Below, piece by piece: positions 53,934-61,395 of a stretch of 64,000 nucleotides of DNA. This stretch comes from Brevibacterium sediminis. Lineage in GTDB: Bacteria > Actinomycetota > Actinomycetes > Actinomycetales > Brevibacteriaceae. The translations under genes and the position numbers were made by a program. Within the stretch, counting starts at the first letter, position 1. Every line of letters begins with the position of its first letter. Below the pieces are notes generated by a model. That model saw only the letters and a program-made list of their open reading frames with translations, did no database searches and was not told the DNA's origin. Location: positions 213,934-277,933 of the forward strand of contig NZ_JABKDD010000005.1 of the NCBI RefSeq assembly GCF_013623905.1, given 5' to 3'.

Positions 53934-54854
53934 ATGAACACAGTGGCAATAGTCCAGGCAGGGTCCGTTCCATTCGATGCCGAAGCGTCGACCGACAAGG
54001 CGATCGCCCGGCTGCGGGAGGCCGCCGGCCAGGGGGCCGGGCTCGTCGTGTTCCCCGAAGCGTTCATCGGCGGCTACCCGAAGGGCAGCACGTTCGGTGC
54101 TCCCGTGGGAATGCGCACCGGGCAGGGCCGGGCGCAATTCGAACGGTACTTCGACGGAGCAGTCACCGTCGATGGACCGGAAATCACCAAGCTCGCCGAG
54201 GCGGCCCGCGAGGTCGGTGCCTTCGTCGTCATCGGCATCATCGAACGGTCCGGCAACACCCTCTATTGCACAGCAGTGATGATCGACCCGAAACTCGGGA
54301 TCGTCGGCGCACACCGGAAGCTCATGCCCACCGGCACCGAGCGTGTCATCTGGGGATTCGGAGACGGGTCGACTCTCGACACGATGGACACACCTTTCGG
54401 CCGAGTGGGCAGCGTCATCTGCTGGGAGAACTACATGCCACTGCTGCGCCAGGCGATGTACGCCAAGGGCGTCTCCGTCTACTGCGCGCCGACGGTCGAC
54501 GACCGTCCGACCTGGACGGCGACGATGACGCATATCGCCTTGGAGGGCCGCACTCACGTGCTCTCGGCATGCCAGTTCATCACGAAGAGCGAGTTCCCCG
54601 ACGACCACCCCTTCGACGAGGAACTCCCCTACGGCGAGACCGCGATCCGCGGCGGCAGCGTCATCGTCGCACCCACCGGCGAGGTGCTGGCGGGACCGGT
54701 CTATGACGAGGAGACGATCCTCTACGCCGACATCGACCTCGGCGCCAAGACCCGTTCGCACCTCGATTTCGACCCGGTGGGCCACTACTCCCGGCCGGAC
54801 GTTTTTGAGCTGCGAGTCGACACTCGCGCGAAGAGCTCCGTGACGTTTGAGTGA
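53934..54854 (+). CDS. nitrilase
   Basis: 306-aa carbon-nitrogen hydrolase of the true nitrilase branch. The catalytic triad is Glu42 (FPEAFIGG), Lys129 (AHRKLMPTG) and Cys163 (VICWENYMPL); the CWENYMPL block marks nitrilases proper, which turn nitriles into acids and ammonia. The oligomer-forming loop TWTATMTHIALEGRTHVLSA is present. GGAGAATCC and GAGGGTC lie upstream of ATG 53934. The position after hyuAB suggests a joint role in breaking C-N bonds of a nitrogenous substrate (inference). Confidence 0.87.
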   Translation: MNTVAIVQAGSVPFDAEASTDKAIARLREAAGQGAGLVVFPEAFIGGYPKGSTFGAPVGMRTGQGRAQFERYFDGAVTVDGPEITKLAEAAREVGAFVVIGIIERSGNTLYCTAVMIDPKLGIVGAHRKLMPTGTERVIWGFGDGSTLDTMDTPFGRVGSVICWENYMPLLRQAMYAKGVSVYCAPTVDDRPTWTATMTHIALEGRTHVLSACQFITKSEFPDDHPFDEELPYGETAIRGGSVIVAPTGEVLAGPVYDEETILYADIDLGAKTRSHLDFDPVGHYSRPDVFELRVDTRAKSSVTFE

Positions 54855-54918
54855 AGCGGCGGGCGGCCGATCGCGAAGGCCGCTCGACTTCGTCCTTGCC
54901 GGCCAATGCATCCGGTCG

Positions 54919-54976
54919 CATCACTTCTAGGACAGGTCATCGGTTCGCGTCCTGATGACCTGTCCTAGAAGTGATG
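54919..54976. repeat. perfect 23-bp inverted repeat, 12-nt loop
   Basis: Left arm 54919-54941 (CATCACTTCTAGGACAGG...) and right arm 54954-54976 (...CCTGTCCTAGAAGTGATG) pair without mismatch around GGTTCGCGTCCT. It lies between the convergent nitrilase and PepSY genes. The arms are far longer than a normal terminator and no T run follows. It could be a mobile-element remnant (two facing ends) or a protein-binding site, besides ending both transcripts. Confidence 0.8.
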
Positions 54977-55049
54977 GCGGATTGCACTTAATGTGATGAC
55001 GGCATGTACCTGTTGCGGTACCTCCGCTTATCGGCCGGTGCTGTGAGCG

Positions 55050-56555
55050 TTAGATCCTCATGGACTGCCGCTGGCGACGCCGCTCCCTCAGCCCGAGCAG
55101 AACGTCGATGACGACGAACCCGACGAGGCTGATACCAACAAGCGGCAGGAACACACCGATCACGATTGCGGCAGCACCGACCGCAGCCACACCCCACCAC
55201 GGAGCCCCATTGAGCACACCGCGCGCGGGTGCGCGCCCGAACCGTCTCGCCGGACCGCGCTTCGGCCGACGCTGCCACCACATGACATATCCCCAGATCA
55301 CCATCGACGCGATGGCGATAGCGAGTGCAACGAGCACGATCTGGTTGGCCAAGCCGAACAGTGTGCCCATGTGCAGGTCGACACCCCAGCGGGCGAGCTT
55401 GGCCGCCACACCGTAATCGGAGAAGTCGACCCGGTCGACGGCTTTCATCGTCTCGGGGTCGAAGGCGACCGTGTCGACCTGAGTGGGCCAGCTGCGCTGA
55501 ATCTCCTGCACCACCCATGCGGATCCGTCTTCCTCGGGCGGCAGGATCTCGACGGACTCGGAGTCGATGCCGACCCCACGAGCCATGGCCAACATCATGT
55601 CGAAGTCCGCCGGGTCGATGGCGGAACGAGCAGCGGCAGAGTCGGCCGCCTCGGCGGAGGTTCCATGGTGCGCATGCGCACCGGCGCTCGCTGCACCGGC
55701 TGCGTCTTCCGCATCGTTCTGACCGCCGAGTTCCGTCGACACCGCCGGAGTCTCCCAACTCAGCGCGGCACGCAGCTTCGTCACGTTGTCCCCGCCCAGC
55801 TGCGACCAGGTGATCCCGGTGGCCGAGAGGAACAGCATCCCGATCGCCGCCCAAATACCCACCGAGGCATGCCAGGAGAACGTGCGTCTCAGCCCCTTGT
55901 GCTTCCGGTTCGGTCGCAGCATCGCGGCGGGCTTCTTCGTTTTGCGAGCGCGGAGGATCCAGAGGACGAGACCCGCGGCGGCGACGATTCCCAGCCATGA
56001 GGCGGCGAGTTCGCTGTAGATCCGTCCGACGTCGCCGAGGTGGAGGCTCCGGTGCATCTGATCGATCCACGTCCGCAGCGGCAGGGCACCCGAGGTTCCG
56101 TAGACGGTGAGGTCTCCGACCACCTCAGCGGTGGCGGGATCGACGAAGATCGCCCGGGATTCGCTCTCGCCGAGGCTGGGATCGGAATACATCACTCGCG
56201 TGGTATCGCCCGGCTCGGGGGCCGGCCGCACGGCGGACAGCGTCGAATCGCTGCCTGCGATGACAGTGTTCGCGGCGTCGATCTGGTCCGCCAGTGGCAG
56301 AGGGTCGTCGGTGGCGGGGACGCTGAGCTGGTCGGCATAGACCAGCTTCTCGAGCGTCGGGCTGATCGCGTAGGCCGCCCCGGTGAGCGCGGCGATGAGG
56401 ATGAACGGACCGATGAGGATGCCCGCGTAGAAGTGGAGACGGCGCAGGAGCGGACCGAGCCACGGAATAGGACGGTCGGGGCGGTCGGGGCGGTTACGGT
56501 GGCGGGTCGGTTCCGGGCCCGAGCTTTCGGGCACGGTTGATGAAGGTGTGGTCAT
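55050..56555 (-). CDS. PepSY-domain membrane protein
   Basis: 501-aa PepSY_TM protein with four spans: FYAGILIGPFILIAALTGAAYA near residue 42, WLGIVAAAGLVLWIL, IGMLFLSATGITW, and IVLVALAIAIASMVIWGYVMWWQRR, plus a C-terminal pair (WWGVAAVGAAAIVIGVFLPLVG). Extracytoplasmic PepSY-like segments lie between spans 1-2 and 3-4; the second contains an Ala/His-rich stretch (GAHAHHGTSAEAA). The family is linked to iron or heme and peptidase control. I chose ATG 56555 with GAGAGAAAG upstream; the frame before it runs through 17-bp repeats. It is co-directional with the His-rich membrane protein. Confidence 0.8.
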   Translation of the reverse strand: MTTPSSTVPESSGPEPTRHRNRPDRPDRPIPWLGPLLRRLHFYAGILIGPFILIAALTGAAYAISPTLEKLVYADQLSVPATDDPLPLADQIDAANTVIAGSDSTLSAVRPAPEPGDTTRVMYSDPSLGESESRAIFVDPATAEVVGDLTVYGTSGALPLRTWIDQMHRSLHLGDVGRIYSELAASWLGIVAAAGLVLWILRARKTKKPAAMLRPNRKHKGLRRTFSWHASVGIWAAIGMLFLSATGITWSQLGGDNVTKLRAALSWETPAVSTELGGQNDAEDAAGAASAGAHAHHGTSAEAADSAAARSAIDPADFDMMLAMARGVGIDSESVEILPPEEDGSAWVVQEIQRSWPTQVDTVAFDPETMKAVDRVDFSDYGVAAKLARWGVDLHMGTLFGLANQIVLVALAIAIASMVIWGYVMWWQRRPKRGPARRFGRAPARGVLNGAPWWGVAAVGAAAIVIGVFLPLVGISLVGFVVIDVLLGLRERRRQRQSMRI

Positions 56556-56608
56556 GATAATGCTTTCTCTCAGGTGCGCTGAGCCGGATCGGGTCGGCCC
56601 GATGCCCT

Positions 56609-56709
56609 CGACGAGCAGATGCGGTCGACGACCAGATGCGGTCGACAGGCAGTTGCGGTCGGCAGTGGTCGCGCACGACACGCAGTCGCGGTCGACGACC
56701 AGATGCGGT
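56609..56709. repeat. degenerate 17-bp tandem repeats
   Basis: Units CGACGANCAGATGCGGT at 56609-56625, 56626-56642, 56643-56659 (diverged) and 56693-56709, with a 33-bp degenerate block (56660-56692) equal to about two more units. They fill the 205-bp gap between the His-rich gene and the PepSY gene, so they lie in the leader of the latter. No protein is encoded convincingly. Confidence 0.7.
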
Positions 56710-56760
56710 CAGCAGTGATCGCACCGGCTCACGAGAGCCGATGCGCGGATGTGATGAGTG

Positions 56761-57480
56761 TCAGAAAGCAGGCTGGGGTGGCCCTCGCCGCAGCACCGGG
56801 GATCGGCACACTCCGAGGCTGCGTGGCAGTTCGGGTTCGAAGCAGATCAGTGACCGCGGCTTCTCGATCTGCGCCCGCAGGACGACGATGCGCGGGACGA
56901 CCGCCCTGATGATCAAGCGGGCGAAGTCGCCGAGCATGACCGGCAGTCGCTCGGCCCAATAGATCATCGCGATCGTCACGATCCCGGCAACGCAGTGGGC
57001 CAGCAGCATCCCCGGCGACGAGTGCGAATGCATTTCGGCTGCTGCACCCACAGAACCGTCCATGGCAGGCATGACTGCTGAATCATGAGCCATCTGCATC
57101 GCACCACCGGGTGACGCATGCATCGCCTCGTGGTGGGCTCCATGCACCGGCGAGTGGTGAGTGTGCGAGCCGAGGAGCGCGGCGAGACCGTGGTCGGAGC
57201 GCGCCATCGCGTTCGGCGATGCAGAACCGTGCGGAGTGAAGAGGGAGAACAGAAGGTGGAAGAGCGTCTGGCTGATTCCGACGGAAACTGTCAGCCGCGG
57301 CAGCGACAGGTGGCTCCCGGACAGGAGGACACAGACGAGGATCGACAGCGCCAGAGGCACGATGACGCCCATCGCAGTCGGAAACGATCCACCGCCGAGG
57401 ATGTGCGACGTCAGCGCGACAAAGGTCGCGAACGCTGCGGCGAGAGTGCCGCGCAGAGCGCGCCGGTGCCTGACTCTCAT
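56761..57480 (-). CDS. His-rich multi-span membrane protein
   Basis: 239-aa protein not matched to a named family. Spans are predicted near the N-terminus (LAAAFATFVALTSHILGGG; MGVIVPLALSILVCVLL), the middle (GISQTLFHLLFSLF) and after a loop (GMLLAHCVAGIVTIAMIYW). The loop of about 75 residues is packed with His and Met (GSHTHHSPVHGAHHEAMHA, MQMAHDSAVMPAM), which suggests copper or other soft-metal binding. Start at ATG 57480 or GTG 57486. It precedes the PepSY gene on the same strand, so a metal or heme handling pair is plausible. Confidence 0.65.
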   Translation of the reverse strand: MRVRHRRALRGTLAAAFATFVALTSHILGGGSFPTAMGVIVPLALSILVCVLLSGSHLSLPRLTVSVGISQTLFHLLFSLFTPHGSASPNAMARSDHGLAALLGSHTHHSPVHGAHHEAMHASPGGAMQMAHDSAVMPAMDGSVGAAAEMHSHSSPGMLLAHCVAGIVTIAMIYWAERLPVMLGDFARLIIRAVVPRIVVLRAQIEKPRSLICFEPELPRSLGVCRSPVLRRGPPQPAF

Positions 57481-57540
57481 CCTCACCGTGCCATTGTCAC
57501 ACAGGTGGAACCCACCCGAATGATCGTGCGGGATCGACCC

Positions 57541-57570
57541 TTGCGCCAGGCAGTGAACCATAGGTACAGT
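57541..57570 (+). promoter_or_regulatory. leaderless promoter for 57577 gene
   Basis: -35 TTGCGC (57541-57546), an 18-bp spacer and -10 TACAGT (57565-57570). Six bases then lead to ATG 57577, so the transcript probably starts at the start codon; no ribosome site is present. Confidence 0.55.
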
Positions 57571-57576
57571 ACCAAC

Positions 57577-58029
57577 ATGACTACAGCTCCGCAGACGTCA
57601 TCGCCCGCCAACGCCCGAACCCTTTTGCTCCCATACACGCTCGGTCTCATCATCGCCATGACCATCGTGCAGATCGTCGTCGCTGCCACCGGCGGCGAGG
57701 TCACGATCCTCGCCGGTGGACTCACAGCACTCGTCGCCATCGGAATCGCGGTGTGGCTGTGGCGGAACCTGACCGCGCTCAAACGTGTCCGCTTCGGCGT
57801 GGTCATCGCCCATGCCATTGCCTTCGTCACCGTCACCACCTCCTTCAATCTGCACGCGATCCTCCGGGTGATGTTCCTCGGCTTCGAAGTCGACGGCGCC
57901 GGAGACGCGACCCACACCCTTCTCGAGAGCTCTTGGTTCGGGGCCACGCTCGTGATGAGCGCCCTGTGGGGTCTCGGACTGCTGGTCCACCTCCTCGGCT
58001 CAGTCCTCGGCCGCGGCTGGGAGGATTGA
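57577..58029 (+). CDS. small four-span membrane protein
   Basis: 150-aa protein with four predicted spans (LLLPYTLGLIIAMTIVQIVVAA; VTILAGGLTALVAIGIAVWLW; VRFGVVIAHAIAFVTVTTSF; WFGATLVMSALWGLGLLVHLLG). No known family recognised. It is transcribed with the PadR-like regulator that begins 1 bp after its stop, a common layout in which the regulator controls its membrane partner. Confidence 0.65.
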   Translation: MTTAPQTSSPANARTLLLPYTLGLIIAMTIVQIVVAATGGEVTILAGGLTALVAIGIAVWLWRNLTALKRVRFGVVIAHAIAFVTVTTSFNLHAILRVMFLGFEVDGAGDATHTLLESSWFGATLVMSALWGLGLLVHLLGSVLGRGWED

Positions 58030-58030
58030 G

Positions 58031-58453
58031 GTGGCGGCACAGTCTCGCGACACCACGAACGAGGCAATCGACATCACGACTGCGGCGAATGGCAACCCGG
58101 CCGCAGTCACCCCGGAAGAGCGGGAGTGGCTCGACCACCGCGTCGAGTCCTGGGTCGAGACGTATAAGAAGTCGATGCTCACCCCGATCACGCTCTCCCT
58201 CGTCGCGACACATCAGCCGGCCGAGATCTCCACCATCGCCGAGGCGGTCACCGCAGCCACGGGATGGCAGATCACAGAACGCGGCCTCTATCGCACCATC
58301 AAACGCCTGCAGGACTCCGGATTTCTGGTAAGCACGGCGGTCGATGCTCCGCGGACTGGGGCGAAGAGAAAACTGCTCTCGCTCACTCCGCTGGGAGCGA
58401 GCTATCTGTCGGGAATCAAGGGCAGCCTCGTCGAGGTACCGGAAGAGAGATGA
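58031..58453 (+). CDS. PadR-like winged-helix regulator
   Basis: 140-aa protein. After a 40-residue polar start comes a PadR-type winged helix: TPITLSLVATHQPAEISTIAEAV, TGWQITERGLYRTIKRLQDSGFL, then wing TGAKRKLLSLTPLGASYL. GTG 58031 has GGGAGGATTGAG before it. Co-transcribed with the small membrane protein gene. Ligand unknown. Confidence 0.75.
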   Translation: MAAQSRDTTNEAIDITTAANGNPAAVTPEEREWLDHRVESWVETYKKSMLTPITLSLVATHQPAEISTIAEAVTAATGWQITERGLYRTIKRLQDSGFLVSTAVDAPRTGAKRKLLSLTPLGASYLSGIKGSLVEVPEER

Positions 58454-58541
58454 CAGCGCCGGGAGTTCGGTCTCCGCATCGACAACAGCACCGAGGCACG
58501 AACCAACGGCGACTGCACCTCGAGCCTAGACTGCCAAACCT

Positions 58542-59072
58542 TCAAGGACGATCCCGGCGATAGATGACGTGCCACCCGTCGTCGATCGGGTTGTCGGGCT
58601 GGATGTGCCCCGCGGCGAACCGTTCATATCCAGCAGCCTCGAGAGCCCTCCACGACGCCGGATTCCCAGCGATCACCGGCACAATGATCGCCGAGGCGGC
58701 CGGGCAGTCAGCGAAGCAGAGCTCGGTGAACTCCCGGATCATCCGCGTGCCGATGCCCTTGCCTGTCGCGGTGACCTCTCCGATGAAGTAGTCGATCGTC
58801 AGCGCATCTGGCGGGGCCTCGGCTAGAGCGATGAGCTCCCGCTGCTCGTCCGCATAATCCCAGATCGCACTGCGTTGGATGAACCCGACCGGCACCCCGG
58901 CGTCCTCGACGATGAAGTCGAATGACGGTTCGATGCCATCGATGCTGCCGCCGAAGTCTCGTTCGATCGCCTCCGGGGTAGTCTCGTGGTTCCAGAATCG
59001 AGCGACGCGGGGCGACCCGAGCCACCGCGCGAGCAGCGGAAAGTCAGCCCGCGTGGTCCGTCGAAATTCCAC
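58542..59072 (-). CDS. GNAT acetyltransferase, AAC(6')-like
   Basis: 176-aa acetyltransferase of the Acetyltransf_8 group that includes aminoglycoside 6'-acetyltransferases and siderophore acyl enzymes: FRRTTRADFPLLARWLGSPRVARFW at the start, IDYFIGEVTATGKGIGTRMIREF as acetyl-CoA motif A and PVIAGNPASWRALEAAGYERF as motif B. Resistance is possible but not implied; the group has many other substrates. It follows the aldo/keto reductase by 38 bp. Confidence 0.8.
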   Translation of the reverse strand: MEFRRTTRADFPLLARWLGSPRVARFWNHETTPEAIERDFGGSIDGIEPSFDFIVEDAGVPVGFIQRSAIWDYADEQRELIALAEAPPDALTIDYFIGEVTATGKGIGTRMIREFTELCFADCPAASAIIVPVIAGNPASWRALEAAGYERFAAGHIQPDNPIDDGWHVIYRRDRP

Positions 59073-59110
59073 GTGTCCTCGCGATCGGCTTCACCCGCCG
59101 CTGCGCCGCC

Positions 59111-59977
59111 TCACATCTCCTCGTGAGTGAGCGGATCCCGGTCCTTCATGCGACCGCGCTCGAGTCCGGAGATCGCCGCCACCTCGGCGGAGGTGAGTTC
59201 GAACTCGAAGACGTCGGCATTGGACCGCTGACGTTCGAAGTTCGCCGATTTCGGGATCGGGATGCTGCCGATCTCGATATGCCAGCGCAGGACCACCTGA
59301 GCCGGAGTCACGCCATGGGCGGCGGCCGCCTCGGCGATGGGGGCTTCATCGAACAGTCCCTGGTCACGGTAGAGCGGGGACCAGCTCTCGGTCTGCACGC
59401 CGATGGAGCGGTGGAAGGCGACGAGCTCGGTCTGCGGGAAATACGGGTGGAGCTCGACCTGGTTGACGGCCGGGGTGACGCCGGTCTTCTCGACGAGCTC
59501 GGTGAGCATCTCCGCGGTGAAGTTCGAGACGCCGATGGACTTCACCAGCCCGCGTCTGCGCAGTTCGATGAGGCCCTCCCAAGTCTCGACGTACTTGCCG
59601 ACGCTGGGGTTGGGCCAGTGGATCAGGTGGAGGTCGAGGTAGTCGAGGCCGAGGCGGGCCAGGGATTCCTCGGTGCTGGCGATGGCTTCGTCGAAGCCGT
59701 GGTGGCGGCCGGGGATCTTGCTCGTGACGAACAGATCCTCGCGAGCGACGGAACAGTCGGCGATGGCCCGGCCGACCTCGTGTTCGTTCTCGTAATTCAC
59801 CGCGGTGTCGAGCAGGCGGTAGCCGACATTGTCGACGGCACCCACGATGGCGTCGACCCCCTCGTCGCCTTTCATCGCGTAGATGCCGAGCCCGAGCTGC
59901 GGGATCGCGCGTCCGTCGTTGAGGTCGAGGGTGGGGATCGGTGAGTTCTGTGCGGGAGTGTTCGCTGGAGTCGTCAT
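59111..59977 (-). CDS. aldo/keto reductase (AKR5, diketogluconate-reductase type)
   Basis: 288-aa barrel reductase. The tetrad is Asp and Tyr in RLLDTAVNYENE, Lys in FVTSKIPG and His in LHLIHWPNP. Cofactor residues lie in SIPIPKSANFERQRSN. GVSNFTAEMLTELVE is typical of the group. It would reduce keto sugars or small carbonyls with NADPH. First gene of a two-gene unit with the GNAT gene. Clearly distinct from the MerR-linked reductase at 39989. Confidence 0.88.
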   Translation of the reverse strand: MTTPANTPAQNSPIPTLDLNDGRAIPQLGLGIYAMKGDEGVDAIVGAVDNVGYRLLDTAVNYENEHEVGRAIADCSVAREDLFVTSKIPGRHHGFDEAIASTEESLARLGLDYLDLHLIHWPNPSVGKYVETWEGLIELRRRGLVKSIGVSNFTAEMLTELVEKTGVTPAVNQVELHPYFPQTELVAFHRSIGVQTESWSPLYRDQGLFDEAPIAEAAAAHGVTPAQVVLRWHIEIGSIPIPKSANFERQRSNADVFEFELTSAEVAAISGLERGRMKDRDPLTHEEM

Positions 59978-60126
59978 GTATTCACCCTATGACCGCCGAG
60001 GTGGCGCTGGCCAGGGTGTTCACCATGAGTTTGAGCGGGGTGTCGTGGGTGAACTCTTCCTGTGAGGTCCTCCGAGGAGGCACTGACGCGGGGTTTTCAC
60101 AATGCTGCTTGGGCTAGCGTGGTCGC

Positions 60127-60936
60127 ATGGAGACGAACGCGCGAGCTGCGGAGCGGGGATTCCTTCGCCGTATTCGCAGGCTTTCGCGGTGGCAGGTGGC
60201 GTTTCTGCTGCCGAGCGCCGGATTGGTGGTCGCCGTACTGCTCCACGTCGCCCAGTGGGTGACCTCGTGGATTTCAACAGCAGTCGCCCGTGCACAGGGT
60301 GCCGGCGATGCCTGTTCCGATCTGGCCGATACCCTTGGCGTCGACCCCGATGCGATCGAAATCGAGGATCGCGCACCGTCCGGGTTCGTCTGCCAGGCCC
60401 CGACCTACGACGGCGGCCACGCGATCATTGAGCACTCCGGGGCCACCTCGGCGCTGTTCATGCTCGCTTTGGCATTCGCCGCTCTGAGCGTCGCGGTGCT
60501 TCTCGGTGTGCTGATCGCGTTCATGGTGACCCGGTTGCTCGGGCTGTACCGGTCGCCGTTCGCCGAGCCTCGTCGCGATCGGTGGCCGCTGCGGCTCATC
60601 GGGATCGGGGTCTTCATGCTGCCGGTGATGATGCTCGGCCAGTATTTTCAGTGGTACTCGAAATCGGACGGCTTTGGGATCTGCCCCTTTACCGTCGGCG
60701 GCAATGATGTGCTGGGGTTTTCGGTCACGGCCGACTATCTGCCGCCGAGCCTGACCTGCTCGGGCGACACCGTCACCGGTCAGGAGTTCTCGGTGACGCA
60801 GTACGGGTTTCCCTTCTACGGGTTCCTTGCAGGAGTGGTCGTCGCCGCTGTGGGACTGGGCCTACTCGTCGTTGCGAGGATGCGGCGCACAAGAGTCGAA
60901 GCTGACCAGCAGCGTCTGCGGACCGCTCGAGACTGA
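60127..60936 (+). CDS. four-span membrane protein of unknown function
   Basis: 269-aa protein with spans near residues 18-40, 110-135 (TSALFMLALAFAALSVAVLLGVLIAFMV), 155-175 (LIGIGVFMLPVMMLGQYFQW) and 235-255 (YGFLAGVVVAAVGLGLLVV). The two extracytoplasmic loops carry paired Cys (DACSDLADTLG...GFVCQAPTY; FGICPFTV...SLTCSGD), likely disulphides. A TAGCGT box six bases before ATG 60127 suggests a leaderless mRNA. No family recognised. Confidence 0.65.
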   Translation: METNARAAERGFLRRIRRLSRWQVAFLLPSAGLVVAVLLHVAQWVTSWISTAVARAQGAGDACSDLADTLGVDPDAIEIEDRAPSGFVCQAPTYDGGHAIIEHSGATSALFMLALAFAALSVAVLLGVLIAFMVTRLLGLYRSPFAEPRRDRWPLRLIGIGVFMLPVMMLGQYFQWYSKSDGFGICPFTVGGNDVLGFSVTADYLPPSLTCSGDTVTGQEFSVTQYGFPFYGFLAGVVVAAVGLGLLVVARMRRTRVEADQQRLRTARD

Positions 60937-60960
60937 TCGCCGAGCGGGAACATTGAGCGC

Positions 60961-61356
60961 TCATTCCTGAGCGTCAAGGGCCTTGATCAACCTCGTCGAG
61001 GCGGTGTTCCGATAGGAATCAATGGTCAGTTCGCGCAGCTCCTCGTCGTCGAGATCGTCGAGTCCGAGTCCGACCCAGCCGGAGGGGCCGAGGTACATGG
61101 GAACGAAGGACTCCGGTCGCTCGAGCACCACCTCGGCGTCCATGGGGTCGAGCAGGACGAGCAGCGCCTGCGGGTGCTGCACCATCTCCCCCGATGCCAG
61201 CTTCTCAGTGCCGCCGTAGTGAGCGAAGATCTTCTTCGTGAAGAAGGCCGGTCTGCCGTGCGAAATCTTCTCGGCCGATTCGGGCAGGCTGAGTGCGATC
61301 GCGCGGACCCGCTCGAGCAGCGGATCGTCGTCATCGAACATCTGCGGATGCGCCAT
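60961..61356 (-). CDS. MmcQ/YjbR-family protein
   Basis: 131-aa member of the MmcQ/YjbR family (CyaY-like fold): ALSLPESAEKISHGRPAFF at the start, TKKIFAHYGG, LLVLLDPMDAEVVLE, YLGPSGWVGLGLDDL and ELTIDSYRNTA. Biochemical role is not established. It is the last gene of the RclA-like, 2-hydroxyacid dehydrogenase, YjbR series (39-bp gap). Confidence 0.85.
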   Translation of the reverse strand: MAHPQMFDDDDPLLERVRAIALSLPESAEKISHGRPAFFTKKIFAHYGGTEKLASGEMVQHPQALLVLLDPMDAEVVLERPESFVPMYLGPSGWVGLGLDDLDDEELRELTIDSYRNTASTRLIKALDAQE

Positions 61357-61395
61357 GAGTCAACGGTACGCCGTCGGCAGGTGGGATAGGACTCT

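Noticed and set aside
58542..59072. Aminoglycoside resistance gene
   Set aside because: Only family-level similarity to AAC(6'); the group is broad.
60957..60973. Terminator CGCTCA-TTCC-TGAGCG between convergent genes
   Set aside because: Short stem inside the YjbR coding end with no T tract.
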